Positions 22,263-32,753 of a stretch of DNA of 64,000 nucleotides are shown piece by piece. Position numbers and translations under genes: made by a program. The notes under the pieces are model-generated. The model ran no database searches. It was not told the DNA's origin and was given only the letters and a program-made list of their open reading frames with translations. The DNA is from Crambe crambe (taxonomy: Eukaryota; Porifera; Demospongiae; Poecilosclerida; Crambeidae). Every line of letters begins with the position of its first letter. Position 1 is the stretch's first letter. The stretch spans positions 6,293,563 through 6,357,562 of the forward strand of contig OZ004594.1 of the NCBI GenBank assembly GCA_963924555.1, written 5' to 3'.

Positions 22263-23660
22263 CAGGGTATGAAAAGCACCTTCTCCCTGCTATAGCTTGC
22301 CATACATTGTAGTTAGCCACCTAAATACAAGATAGTCTGCTTACATGAAAACAGCTCAGTCCTTCTTACCTGTTGATGCCATGTGTACTATGCATCACGT
22401 GCACCTTGCTTATAATCCTATAATGCGCATAATTATTAACTCGCGCATTTATATCCACCTATGTTGTATGGTTATTTGCACGATTTCATGAACGTGAATC
22501 TGTGGAAAAGTGGCCAGAATAATGTGTAATCCATGCTATCAGGCGTGTCTAGCATGTGATTTATCGCGATAATCAGCATAAGCGTGCGGAATAGTTTACA
22601 CAGGTAATGTTTCTGTTCATAATAGGCTCTCTAGAGTTTAAGTATTAATTCTTAGATCCTGCCTTGGCACTGAAATGCTGAGGTGCAGACTGTAGACTGA
22701 GCCCCCAGAGGCCCTGCGATTCTTATGTAGAAATGTAAGGATAGTGATAACAATAAGAGACTCTTAAGAGGAAAATCAAGCACAGTAAGAGAGAAGACAG
22801 GCAGTCAAAGCAAAACACTTTGGGACAGAGATCTTAGAGTTAAAAAATAGGAAAGCTATTGTTTACCTAGCAAGCAGTGACTACTTAAAATTCAGCAGTA
22901 AAGGAAAGCTTGTATCAGCTATACTTGTGGATCTACACTTTACCTAATACTTCACTCTATCAGATAGTGGACAAAAGTCTTTTTGATAGCCATACAGTAA
23001 CCAAGCTCTTACAAGAGCTTTACACAGTATAAACAGCAGTAACCAGCCATCATTATGCTTTGGTGGAGTTGAACCAGTAGCAATCAAAAGACTTAACTTC
23101 AGTCTCAACAAAGTCTATACAATACTCTTCAGTGTTTAACTCAAGCAGGATTTGTAGCTTAAGCTTATCTGTTACATCAACTCCACAGCCTGTAGTGATT
23201 ACAACACTTCAACTTCAGCTTCAGCAATATGTACATGCAGTGTTTAGATTGCTTGCTTTACTCCAGAAAGAAGGCAAGATTGTTGCTCTGCTCTATACAA
23301 GATGTATCGTACGCTCTATTTCCTACCCAAGAATGCAACCTATGTAATGAAGATACATACACCTCCAGCTATATCATGACCTCCCAGTGAGTTAGTGGAA
23401 ATATCAACTTCAAACTAATGAGGGTGTACAGAAAGCTCTTACCATGTGTTTGCATAAATGTGGTTTTATGATGTTGTGTGGCATTGCATTACTTCAACAT
23501 TGGCATGTAATCAATGGATTTTACACTTGGGTGCTCAGTTATTTATACCTTCAGAAAGATCAAGGATTGGCTGATTGGTCATAGCAGGTACTCAAAGAAT
23601 ATAGTTATCCCTTAGGGATAGTGTATGTAAGTCATAGATCATAGTCTGACCATAACCTCA
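22263..23660. other. Non-coding stretch, no gene recognised
   Basis: I looked for splice-flanked exons and found only a weak candidate (a short ATG-led segment on the minus strand ending in a GTAAGA donor at about 22369), which is not enough to call. Otherwise AT-rich DNA without clear repeats. Confidence 0.35.
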
Positions 23661-23661
23661 T

Positions 23662-24330
23662 ACCCAGGCCTTATCTTAAATAAGGGCCTGGTATCTACTG
23701 CTTGCGCATGCGCTGGTTTTTCATGCTTTTCCGTGAATTTGTGCACTTTCAGAAATTTTAGGATACGTAAACGTCAATAATTGGGCGGGGCCTTGTTTCT
23801 ATGACGGCTAGTTAGAACAATGGAAGCATCTCCAGCTTCAGCTACCGATAAGTAGGCTACAAACAAGGCTACCAACGATACTTGTTTCTCTGACGCCGTC
23901 GCTTTCCCTTGAAGATGTTGGGCTTGCCTTATGTGGAGCCTGGCCCATCAGGTCTGTTTACGAAGTATTTGTACGTCTGCTGACTGGTTTTGGGAAGAGC
24001 CAAGTTCTGCTGTTTGTAGTGGACCACCAGAACTTCTATTAATCTCGGAAAGGTCTGGCCGCGTGAGATTCGTAATAGGAAAAAGAGGTGGTAGCTAGCT
24101 GGGAAGAGAAGCGCAGTTCTTGCTCTGGATAGAGGATCAGGTAAGAGGATTGAGAAAGAAGCCTCCATAATCATCTCTTCAAAGTCTGCTTCCAAGCTAC
24201 AGAGTCTTGTTCCTGCGGCAAAGATCGAGTCATCAAATTAGCACCTCCCACTCTACATTGTCATCAGCACACTTCATAGATGCTGGGGTCGTGCACGTGC
24301 AAACAGTGGATACCAGGCCCTTATTTATAC
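23662..24330. mobile_element. TIR element carrying a RecQ-like helicase fragment, copy 1
   Basis: The left inner terminus TTAAATAAGGGCCTGGTATC continues with TACTG and CGCATGCGC. It is mirrored on the right by GCACGTGCAAACAGTGG and ATACCAGGCCCTTATTTATA. On the left the terminus folds back on itself (CCCAGGCC..GGGCCTGG), a feature shared with the elements at 24968 and 50257. The interior holds a degraded helicase motif I region (see 23900-24080). A target duplication was not found, so one end may be eroded. Confidence 0.7.
23900..24080 (+). pseudogene. RecQ-like helicase N-terminal fragment (motif I)
   Basis: Two frames together give LKMLGLPYVEPG, matching the LSMLGLPELL of the copy near 50.5 kb, and then IRSVYEVFVRLLTGFGKSQV, which contains the Walker A sequence TGFGKS. 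RecQ-type SF2 helicases have a Q/0 motif followed by this P-loop. A frameshift separates the two parts, and a stop follows shortly after. It is not a functional gene. Confidence 0.65.
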
Positions 24331-24750
24331 AGGAAACAACAAAGCAACAAAATTAATGCAAGAGTTCTCTTCTCTTATCAATTTTAGCAAGTGCAGAATT
24401 GCAGCTATATAATTAACCACCACCATTATACCAATGCTCAATTCGTATACTAAACATCTTAAGGTTGGTGTGGCCTTAATTATTAATTATTAGTAGATTT
24501 GTTCACATAGACACAGTACTTTCAAAAAAAAGAAAGAGCTTGTTTATTTTTAAGATACTATAAACAGGTTACATACCTTATTCGATGGGACTGACTGTGT
24601 GTATATAAACTTTGGAGCCCCTTAGCAGTGCCCTGGTCACACTATGTACTACACAAATCAGAAACCAGAAGGATTTCTATAAAATACAAGCAAAGAGAGG
24701 GTTATGAATTATGTGAAATATCTTGGCCAACCCACCAATCAAGCATCCAA
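24331..24750. other. Non-coding stretch between elements
   Basis: AT-rich DNA between the first helicase-bearing element and the foldback at 24757. Nothing supportable is seen. Confidence 0.4.
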
Positions 24751-24967
24751 TTACATGTGAGTCTGTAATCACTGGACTGGACTACTGGACTCCAAAATTT
24801 AACTACAAAAACCAATTTTTGGCCTAATGGCCTCAGTCCTTGTCTTGCTTTTCCTAAAGCACTATCTAGAGGTCACTGTGAAACAGCGAGAGAGCTGAAA
24901 GGATTGCTGATGACAAACTTTCTGGATCAGCCCTAGCTAGACCACTGGTGATGATACACACTTCAAC

Positions 24968-25580
24968 TAGCCTCGTTTCTAGGCCCTTTTTTTTTTTCAG
25001 GGGAAGGGGAAAAATAGGGCCTGGTATACACTGATTGCACATGTGCTAAAATGCCCCAGCATTCCAGGGCCTCCACATATTACATCGTAATATCATCCGT
25101 ATACCTTTACTACTACATAAGAATAATGGGTGTGGTTAATTTCTTTCTTGCTTTGAAAGAAGAGCAGCACCTGGCCATTCAACCATTTACGTGGGTAGAG
25201 GTGTCTTCATGTGTGTCTCCCCACAGGTAGTCTCGCAAACCAGATATTGGGAAGAGTCTGTGGTACCAAGTGCTTCCCTTCCTGGCTGGCTGGTTTGCTT
25301 CCTGGTTGGCAGTCAGAAGACCAGCGCTGTACTGGTAGTTTCTCCACTCATTGCTCTGATGGTGACCAGGTGAAAGAGACTGAGAAGTATGAAATCAGTG
25401 GTCATCTCATCTCAAAACAGTACTTCTTGCTTCAGACTCGAGCCTTTGCACTGACAGTTGTGATCCTGAAGCCCTGTTCACGTCTAGGTGACGTGAATAC
25501 TTATGACGACTTAATCTTGTGCATGCGCAATCAGTGTACATATACCAGGCCCTATTTTAATGGGCCTGGGAACGAGGCTA
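24968..25580. mobile_element. TIR element carrying a RecQ-like helicase fragment, copy 2
   Basis: The termini are TAGCCTCGTTTCTAGGCCC on the left and GGGCCTGGGAACGAGGCTA on the right. Both continue inward with ATAGGGCCTGGTATA, a CACTGATTG block and CGCATGCGC or CACATGTGC. ACACTTCAAC is directly repeated on both sides (24958-24967 and 25581-25590), a perfect 10-bp target duplication. Subterminal CCAGGCCC and GGGCCTGG can pair to form a hairpin in each end. The internal part encodes a broken helicase fragment. A 9-10 bp duplication is typical of MULE-like elements, but I cannot assign the superfamily. Confidence 0.85.
25150..25420 (+). pseudogene. RecQ-like helicase N-terminal fragment (motifs 0, I and Ia)
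   Basis: Across frames the sequence gives KEEQHLAIQPF (motif 0-like), a degraded P-loop remnant ending GKSLWYQVLPFLAGW, and then SAVLVVSPLIALMVTR, which is the motif Ia region of RecQ-type helicases (usually followed by DQV). At least two frameshifts and in-frame stops are present. Homology with copies near 23.9, 26.7 and 50.5 kb is clear at peptide level. Only the N-terminal portion of the helicase is present, and no DEAH box was seen. Confidence 0.7.
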
Positions 25581-25817
25581 ACACTTCAACTAGCTTTAAT
25601 TTAGAGGGCTGATTCAAAAAAGTCCATTTTTCACTGAGCATAGAGATTGAGACTTGAAAAGCAAGACAAGGACTGGAGGCAAGTTAGATATGATAGCCCA
25701 AAAATTGATTTTTGTGGTTAAATTTTGGAGTCCAGTAGTCCAGTGATTACAGACTCCCAATGTATATCCTGTATCGTCAGAAGGGTCTGATATTATGTAT
25801 TCAAATCTTGTATAAAA

Positions 25818-26018
25818 TTAAGAACAATGAATATCATTAGAACTCATCATAAGCACACAAAAATAATCCGCAGCTTCTTGCAAGAATGGAATAACAAAGG
25901 CTGCAGTTGCTTTAGGTTTCACTCTGAAAGCTGGAGTATGTTGCCAATTAGAGCCCACCCAAGTGGACTTTCCACCTGCTGGAGGATATGGCTCTAGCTC
26001 ACTCTTCCAAAACAACCT
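25818..26018 (-). other. Exon-like open segment of unknown identity
   Basis: After a possible acceptor (CTTATCCAG) about 65 codons are open. They read like protein (KSTWVGSNWQHTPAFRVK, then FVIPFLQEAADYFCVL) with balanced composition and no repeat signature. I do not recognise the protein. The segment ends in a stop. It could be an exon fragment of a gene carried by, or adjacent to, the nearby elements. It is listed as a candidate only. Confidence 0.3.
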
Positions 26019-26489
26019 GGATAAGAGTTCCCTTTGAACTCTCCTGGAGTATTAACTATGTAATAATACGCGAGATTGCACGCTTACGAATGATGTAATT
26101 ATTTAAACGTCATGCGTGTGCATTTTATTTCTCAGTGATACACCATCAGGGTAACTAACAGAAACACAACCAGAACAGCACTACTCCTCTTAGAACCAAG
26201 CTTATGGTCAAAAATAAAAGGCAAAACTTGGTAGCAAAGACTCTTCCTGTAACAAGCATGAACACATCACTTCCTTCGATCACAGCTTGCACAGAATGCT
26301 TCTGTTCCTCCTTGAGAGTAAGGTGAGTCGAACCAGAGTGGAAAGAGCATATGAAACAGAACTTTCGAGTGATCGGTCAACAATCTTGTAATTCTAACTG
26401 CAGCTCAAACGATGTTTATGACGTTTTCATGAAACGGACATGCCTGAAATCCCTTTAATTTTAGGGCTGGAGTGCATGTGCATGCAATT

Positions 26490-27064
26490 GATACCAGGTC
26501 CTTTGCTTTTCCACTGACCCACGAAAAAAACTAGTCTGGCGTCGCCAGCCCAGCTTTTCTTCTTTTTTTTTTGGGACGGGGAAGTAAAGTGGTCTGGGAG
26601 CTCTAGCATTAACTACTTGTGATGCCCGCGCGCTCTCTCAAAAATAATTTAAATTGCAATATACATGCGTGTTGAATAATTTTCCGAAGCCAGTAGGTAG
26701 AATTGCGAACACATCGCCCTTGAAAATCGCTGATACAACTTCCAGCCGTTCAGGCTTCAGGCCAGGTATTCCTAGCTGTTTAAACACAGCTCTTGGTTAC
26801 TCCTCCATAGCTCTAGCTCTGCCAACCTGGAATAAATAGTGGGTGTGTCTCACCAACATTAGTACTACTTCACGTGACTGAATAGAGCAATCTGATTGGG
26901 ACGCAGCTATAGCTGCGCGCGCGGGCGACACAAGTAGTTGATGCTAGAGCTACCAGACCACTTTTCTTCCCCGTCCCCCCCCAAAAAAAAGAAAAAAAAA
27001 AGAAGAAAAGCTGGGCTGGTGACGCCAGACTAGAAAAAAACCAGGCCTGGGTACAAGGCTATAG
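26490..27064. mobile_element. TIR element carrying a RecQ-like helicase fragment, copy 3
   Basis: Long inverted arms of about 85 bp run from 26519 (CTAGTCTGGCGTCGCCAGCC, CAGCTTTTCTTC, poly-T, GGGACGGGGAAG, AGTGGTCTGG, AGCTCTAGC) and return at 26942-27040. The right end continues CCAGGCCTGGGTACAAGGCTA, related to the TAGCCTCGTTCCCAGGCC ends of the other helicase-bearing elements. The left outer end reads GATACCAGGTCC, also like the family, but is rearranged. The interior contains the minus-strand helicase fragment at 26690-26800. The arms are longer than in copies 1 and 2, so this is a distinct subfamily. Confidence 0.75.
26682..26800 (-). pseudogene. RecQ-like helicase N-terminal fragment with Walker A
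   Basis: On the minus strand the frame reads FKQLGIPGLKPERLEVV, then FKGDVFAILPTGFGKLF. This is a motif 0 (GLKPEQ-like with Arg for Gln) followed by a P-loop in which the last Ser or Thr is Leu. It matches the region of RecQ-type helicases present in the elements at 23.9, 25.2 and 50.5 kb. A TAA lies about 15 codons upstream, and similarity ends just after the P-loop. It is clearly coding-derived but cannot make a helicase. Confidence 0.75.
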
Positions 27065-27470
27065 TGAGAGCTGCCTTATAATTACATCTGTTATAAGTAA
27101 TTGGGCTGGGCACAGACACTACATAAGAAGTACAGCCAAAGTAGTTCCTCCAAATTCTGGAGGAAGATACGAAATTGAATACGTAATATACCAGACCCTT
27201 CCAATTTTTCTGGAGGGGCGGGCGCACGAAGCTAATATCTCACATGACTTAAGTCTAATTTTTAACTAATGCACCCCAGAACCGCTGGATCTCCAGAACA
27301 ACGCTTATCTAGGTAGCCGATTCTTTCGGCCATTTAAATTAAGTGTTCTACTGTACTTACTCACCACTAATGATGTGAACACCAGGCCAGGACAGTCCAG
27401 ACTTAACTCACCACACCCTGCTTGGCAGTCGACTTGTGCACTTCCGTTTCTTTCCGCGCATGTGGTAGTC
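27065..27470. other. Non-coding stretch between element copy 3 and palindrome cluster
   Basis: A GGGCGGGCGCACGAAGCTAA phrase at about 27216-27235 resembles an eroded terminus of the helicase-element family. No gene is recognised. Confidence 0.35.
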
Positions 27471-27489
27471 ATGTGATAACCGCGCGACG

Positions 27490-28335
27490 GCATGACATAC
27501 AGCGGTTTTCCAAAACCTTGCAACAGGAAAGTACGTGGAAAGCGGAAGTGATTGGAGCGAACTGGTTGGTCAGATTCTCATATCGATCATGTGACTGGCT
27601 TCTGCAGTTGCAAGATTTTGTATACAGCGGTTTTCCATAATCTTGCAACTGCAAAAGCCAGTCACATGATCAATATGAGCGATCTGACCAACCAGTTGGC
27701 TCCAATCACTTCCGCTTTCCACTTTCCTGTTGCAAGGTTTTGGAAAACCGCTGTACAGTGGCAGGTTGCTCGACATGTCACTACGTCAGCCACCAAGGTC
27801 ACATGGACCAATCAGATTTGCAGGCAATGATGTCAGCATGAATCTGATTGGTCCATGTGACCTTGCTGGCTGAAGTGTAGTGTTAAGCAACCTGCTACTG
27901 TATACAGTAGATTTCAAGTTGCTTGACACTAGTACTGCAGCCACCGAGGTCACATGAACCAATCAGATTTGCAGGCAATGATGTCAGCATGTACAGCGGT
28001 TTTCCAAAATCTTGCAACTGCAGAAAGCGAGTCACATGATCAATATGAGCAATCTGACCAACCAGTTCGCTCCAATCACTTCCGCTTTCCGCTTTCCTGT
28101 TGCAAGGTTTTGGAAAACCGCAACAGGAAAGTGGAAAGCGGAAGTGATTGGAGCGAACTGGTTGGTCAGATTGCTCATATTGATCATGTGACTCGCTTTC
28201 TGCAGTTGCAAGATTTTGGAAAACCGCTGTACATGCAAAGTGGAAAGCGGAAGTGATTGGAGCCAACTGGTTGGTCAGATTGCTCATATTGATCATGTGA
28301 CTGGCTTCTGCAGTTGCAAGACCGCGCTAGCTGTA
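27490..28335. repeat. Cluster of alternating inverted copies of a 125-bp hairpin element
   Basis: The unit runs from ACAGCGGTTTTCCAAAACC and TTGCAACAGGAAAG through AGTGATTGGAGCGAACTGG and TTGATCATGTGACT to TTGCAAGATTTTGGAAAACC and GCTGT, so its ends are inverted. At least six whole or partial units in alternating orientation occupy the stretch, interrupted by a second palindromic segment (27785-27990) built on AAGGTCACATGGACCAATCA. Frames on both strands repeat the same mirror peptides (for example LTNQLAPITSAFHF), so they are artefacts of the repeats. Confidence 0.8.
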
Positions 28336-29330
28336 TGTGGAAGGAGTACAGATCATCATCAGCTCTGGATTCATTCATGCATGCAAGTATGGGATTAATA
28401 GAAGGGGTGTGGTTCAGGGGTGGTGAAAGCTGCAAGTACAGTACAAAGTTTAGATGCAGGGTTGGTAGTCTCAATGAACCCGACTGGCCCTACATATGAA
28501 GGGTCTGGTGAGTGTGCTATATCATTCCCCAGGAATTTAAACATTGTGTGGTGTGTGTAAGGGAAAAAACATTTCGAAGTGGCTATACATCTGGCAGCTG
28601 GACGCTATTAGCAGGGCTAAAGGTCCTTTGCTGGCCTATGTATTTGTAACGTAGCCGAAAATGAAACTTTTTAATGTTAAATACAATAGAACTCTCTAAA
28701 TGACACACAACTCAACAAAAATCACGCATGCAGGAAAAAACAGGCACAAGAGAAGATTCTAGAAACACAGCAGGAAAAATCACGCACAAAAAGACTAACA
28801 GCTAAACAGAAATGAAACCACTAATTACCCACGAATCAATAATCATACACTACATGCATACACTAACATACTGTCACCCTGTCACAGTATTATTAAAGGG
28901 CTCCTGCAAGGGAGTGAGCGTTATGTGTATGGGATGTACTGTTCATACTTGCCCAGCTTGCAGTGCTGGCCCAAAGGGCTCCCTAAGGCAACCAGCGAGT
29001 TTGTATAAAATATAACTTTTAAATGGATTTCTCGGTTTATGCTATGCACTTTGGAACATCTGATCATGGGTTTGAATCCTGGAATTGCTGCTTCTTTTTC
29101 TTCCTTCAATCTTTGAAAATTTTGTAAGTGCCAGCACTGCTGGTATCACAGTTTATTTGTCGCTGGGAGATTCTGTCACAGCGACAAAATATCCTAGTAC
29201 TTCACACCTAGTGACTGCATAATCTGATCTATTCACCAACTCTTTTTTGACCAGTTAACTTATATATCACCTTCATTGAATAAATGTTTTTTTTTCTTTG
29301 AAAAAAAAAATTTGCAGGTCATTACCTATC
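28336..29330. other. Non-coding stretch, no gene recognised
   Basis: AT-rich sequence with short direct repeats of ATCACGCA and AGCAGGAAAAA at 28720-28790. GTTTGAATCCTGG near 29068 resembles a tRNA B box, but no cloverleaf can be built around it. Confidence 0.4.
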
Positions 29331-29334
29331 ATTT

Positions 29335-29624
29335 TGACCACTTGCCTTTTGGGGTGTGTCCAAAACAGTTATGGGCTCAATTTTCACTGACATAAATCTC
29401 TAGGAATAATAGTAAGTATATTTAAAGAGCTCTAAAGATTTGAAGCTATTTACTTGCTTTGTATGGTAGTTACAAAGCTACTCCATAGACATACACAGTA
29501 CAAAGTCTATGGGAATTAGAATCTTTATAACTACTAACCAGAGCCTTCATTTAACTTCATATTTAGCCCATAGCTTTCATTTTCAAGATCTCTGTTTTGG
29601 ACACACCCCAAAAGGCAAGTGGTC
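29335..29624. mobile_element. MITE-like element with 32-bp inverted ends
   Basis: GACCACTTGCCTTTTGGGGT followed by GTGTCCAAAACAG on the left is repeated in reverse (CTGTTTTGGACAC, ACCCCAAAAGGCAAGTGGTC) on the right. The 290-bp length and lack of coding potential fit a MITE. I could not find a clear target duplication. Confidence 0.75.
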
Positions 29625-31440
29625 TAAAGCTACTTGTTATGCCAGGTCTATTATTTTTGTGATTTCTTTTTGCAGGAGGTGGTTAGTGCTGTACATCTAT
29701 AGCTTCTTTTTTTCTTAAATTAACTACACATACCAGTTATACCAATCTCATGCAGGCCTGGGATGAGGCTAATATGAGTGGTATAGTGGGAGAGAGGCAA
29801 GCTGAAGTTCAATTATATGAAATTCATAGCTCTTGTGTGTGTAATGTCGGATTACGATCAAAGCCTGGTAAACAATTTAGTGAGACTAAACTCTTCAGTT
29901 CTAAATAGATACAGCTGAGCTGCTCAATCCACCCGCTAGCTTTTGTTTCTAAATAATGCACACCTCACAAGCACTCGAATTACCTACCATTCAAAGTTTA
30001 AATGCTGTCCCTTAGTACAGCTATAGCTAATAGCCTTATCTTATTTTTGTTCTGATTTTGGAAGAAATGGCTTAGGTTTTTTTGAAAAAATTGTCATGGC
30101 AACTCTGTTGTTTACGCACATGCATGTTATGATTAATGGCTTCTTCATATATCTACTATATGCTAGGATTGAGTGTCTCTCTTAGAGTTAGTGTCTCTCT
30201 TAGAGTTAATAGAGTGTCTCCTTTAGAGCTAATACTTGTTGGTCCTTTATGCTTTCCTTTTAGACTGATGTGGGTGCTGGTGTTGCTTTTATTGGTGGAT
30301 GGTGATGCTTTTAGTTGGATTCACTTAGCATATAAGCTAGTATATTATCATAGTACATATGCTTGTTTTCACTTTCGTGGTTGCATGAATGATAATATGT
30401 TTGATCTTGTCCTTATTTGGAAGTAGAATTGGGATGTGGTTGCTCATTTGGCCGAGTGGCGAGTGCAGTATGGGTGGCACTATAATAATAACATGCAAAA
30501 TATTTACACCATGTGTTATTGTGTGCTCAGTTTCTCTGTGAATGGATGATGTGTATACATGTCTTCATTGATGATCCTTTGGTTTGGCATCAAGATCATT
30601 TGGTATGTTTTCTCTTTGACACATACATGCCTCATGTGACCACGACATGACGTGACCACAACATGATATGACTAAACAAAGAGTAGACACCCCATTTATT
30701 TGGATGTAAATCTAGCTCTGTAGAGAGTAATGAGCATATTAGGAGGTTTACTATCAATAGATCATACATTAATGGTGTTGTTTGGTGAACGCAGGGGTTC
30801 ATTTAGGGGGGAGCGAAGGGGGGCACCCCCCTTGGGATTTCAGTAATATTAATTAGTTAATACAACAAGCCTTCTATAGTACTATTCTTAGTTAGATAAG
30901 CATGAGTCCCCCAAGGCTAAGAGACATTACAAAGAATTGATCAAAGAATTTCCGGAATAGGTACCAGCTCTGAAGCTGGTATAGCTTCCTCTACACACAT
31001 ATTGATAGGTGATATGATGTGTAGGTAGATAATACATAAGTCATTGCAAGTGGGTGCAGTTTATCCAAAAGGGTGTGGTCAGGCAAAAGTGGGCATGGTT
31101 AGGTCACAAATTTTCCGCGTGCAAGTGTGCAGATACACTTGCTCCCCTTATTATTTTTGCTCAACCTTCATTTGGTATAATCCTAAATAAAACCCTGGTG
31201 CATGGTTGCCTACTGTATGTATTTGTATTGGTATGGTAACACTAATAGTAAGTCATGAACTAAGTTTTTTAACTTTGCTATCCCAGGATGTTGGTAGGCC
31301 AACATAAGTAATATTAGTTGTCACCACCTTGTGCTGAACAGGATATACGTATTCCCCTCAGCCACAACATACTTTTATCATACACCTAATGAAAAGCCTG
31401 ATGGAACTGGAAACTCTTGAGTCCAAATAGGCTTGTTTGC
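29625..31440. other. Non-coding stretch with minor repeats
   Basis: At 29753-29773 GGCCTGGGATGAGGCTA resembles a right terminus of the helicase-bearing TIR family without a partner. At 30168-30232 a TTAGAGTTA/GTGTCTCTC unit of about 20 bases is repeated three times. At 30792 CAGGGGTTCATTTAGGGGGG resembles the left end of the 39722 element. A weak 96-codon open frame over 30136-30426 spans the tandem repeat, has no recognisable similarity and is not called. Confidence 0.4.
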
Positions 31441-32181
31441 TTACTTTTTGCCTCGGCACCAAAGTGCCGAGGCGCAGTGCTGGAATCGACTATGTGTCCG
31501 TGGTACGTATGTCCTAATAGTAGCACACTGCGCGTTCCATGTACACCCACGCAGTACATTGCATGCATGTGCAATTGAAAAAAAAATGGAGTAGGCCTAG
31601 CCACTTTATAGACTGAGCAGAACAGTAGAAATCTCAAAATTGATCAAGAGACAGCGAGAAAGTAACGGACAGAAACAGCAGGCTAGAGACGACAATCTAG
31701 GCGAAGAAACAGCAGGCTAGAGACAGAGTCTAGGTGAAGAGAATTCGTGAACAAGTGAACATTTCAACAAGGTAGGCCTACAGGCCTACACTCAACAGGA
31801 AAGCCAAGAGCATGAGAGAACATTGACTACATGCCAGAAAGTAACAGCAGAGACAACAGTCTAGTCAGAGCCAGGATTATCAGAGTCTATAGAAAGTGTG
31901 ACCACTGAGAAAACAATGACTACAAGCCAGAAAGTAAAGCAGAGGCGACCACATGTGATCAGCTAGACATCAGGAAAGGCAAGAACAAGACCTTGCAGAT
32001 GGAAGTGAGCATTTGAGAAGGACAAGTAAACTCATCACAGGAATTGACATTTGAATCATTTAACTTATGTAACATAGGCCTAGACCCTCCATTGATTACA
32101 AAAACTTTCAACAGTGTCATTGTTCCATATAGCTAGCTACCAGTGCCGAGGCATAAGTCTTTTTAAAGACTAACTTGTTAA
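31441..32181. mobile_element. GCCTCGGCACT hairpin-terminated element, copy B
   Basis: This is the inverted counterpart of 17912-18577. It starts with a perfect hairpin (GCCTCGGCAC, CAAA, GTGCCGAGGC) at 31450 and ends with AGTGCCGAGGC at 32152 followed by GTCTTTTTAAAGAC. It is somewhat longer than copy A because of a duplicated segment (AGAAACAGCAGGCTAGAGAC twice near 31670-31720). No gene is contained. Confidence 0.7.
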
Positions 32182-32753
32182 AGTTTGATCAATCATCCCT
32201 ACATTTTACAGAAATGTTTTCTTCATGTATACACAGTCAGCATGCACAAGGTGGATCCCAGGTGCTATTCCCTTAATTAGCCCTAATTTATCACAACTTA
32301 CTATCAATGAAGGATGCCCTATCATTATTTCCTTTCTGATTGGCTCAGTGACTGAATATGTGTAAACAAATCAGTCAGTAGTGTGGGATAGTGCCATACC
32401 TCAATTGCAACAGTAAAAACATTAGAAATTATCATCTGGACAAACATACATACAGTGCTCTTAGCAGATGAGGGGTGATTTACAAAATTTACTCAGTGTC
32501 ATGAGTCCACACACTAAGCTTGAGCTCCATAGTGGATTGGATGTGGTGTATGGATAGCACTGTTCTGCATGAAATTGAATTGCTTTTTTAGCTATTTGGT
32601 TGGTCCCATAGTTGGTACTGACTGCATACTGGTAATGCACACATGGGCATTACATACACAGCTTTCTTCATGACTGTATATCACTTTCCAAGGAATTAAT
32701 TCACCACTAAGACATGAATTCATGAAGAAGACAGATATTCTAGAGTCTTTACT

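Larger units (their letters stand above)
24757..25777. mobile_element. Foldback element interrupted by a RecQ-bearing element
   Basis: The left arm (24757-24853: GAGTCTGTAATCACTGGACT, ACTGGACTCCAAAATTTAAC, CAGTCCTTGTCTTGCTTTTC) returns inverted at 25654-25777. The left arm has a small GGACT duplication and the right arm a short extra segment. The loop contains the 613-bp element at 24968-25580, inserted after this foldback formed, as shown by its target duplication. Confidence 0.8.

Noticed and set aside
22365-22400. Possible tiny first exon on the minus strand (ATG-led, ending in a GTAAGA donor).
   Set aside because: Too short, with no partner exon found in the matching phase.
27490-28335. 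A CRISPR-like array of regularly spaced repeats.
   Set aside because: The units are inverted, unevenly spaced and eukaryotic MITE-like. No spacers or cas genes are present.
27422-28499. Several 60-130 codon frames on both strands with TNQLAPITSAFHF-like peptides.
   Set aside because: All derive from the alternating inverted units of the palindrome cluster.
29060-29085. GTTTGAATCCTGG resembles a tRNA T-arm/B box.
   Set aside because: No acceptor, D or anticodon stems can be formed around it.
30136-30426. 96-codon frame with Leu/Val-rich peptide.
   Set aside because: It starts in a tandem repeat, has no similarity I recognise and lacks splice signals.
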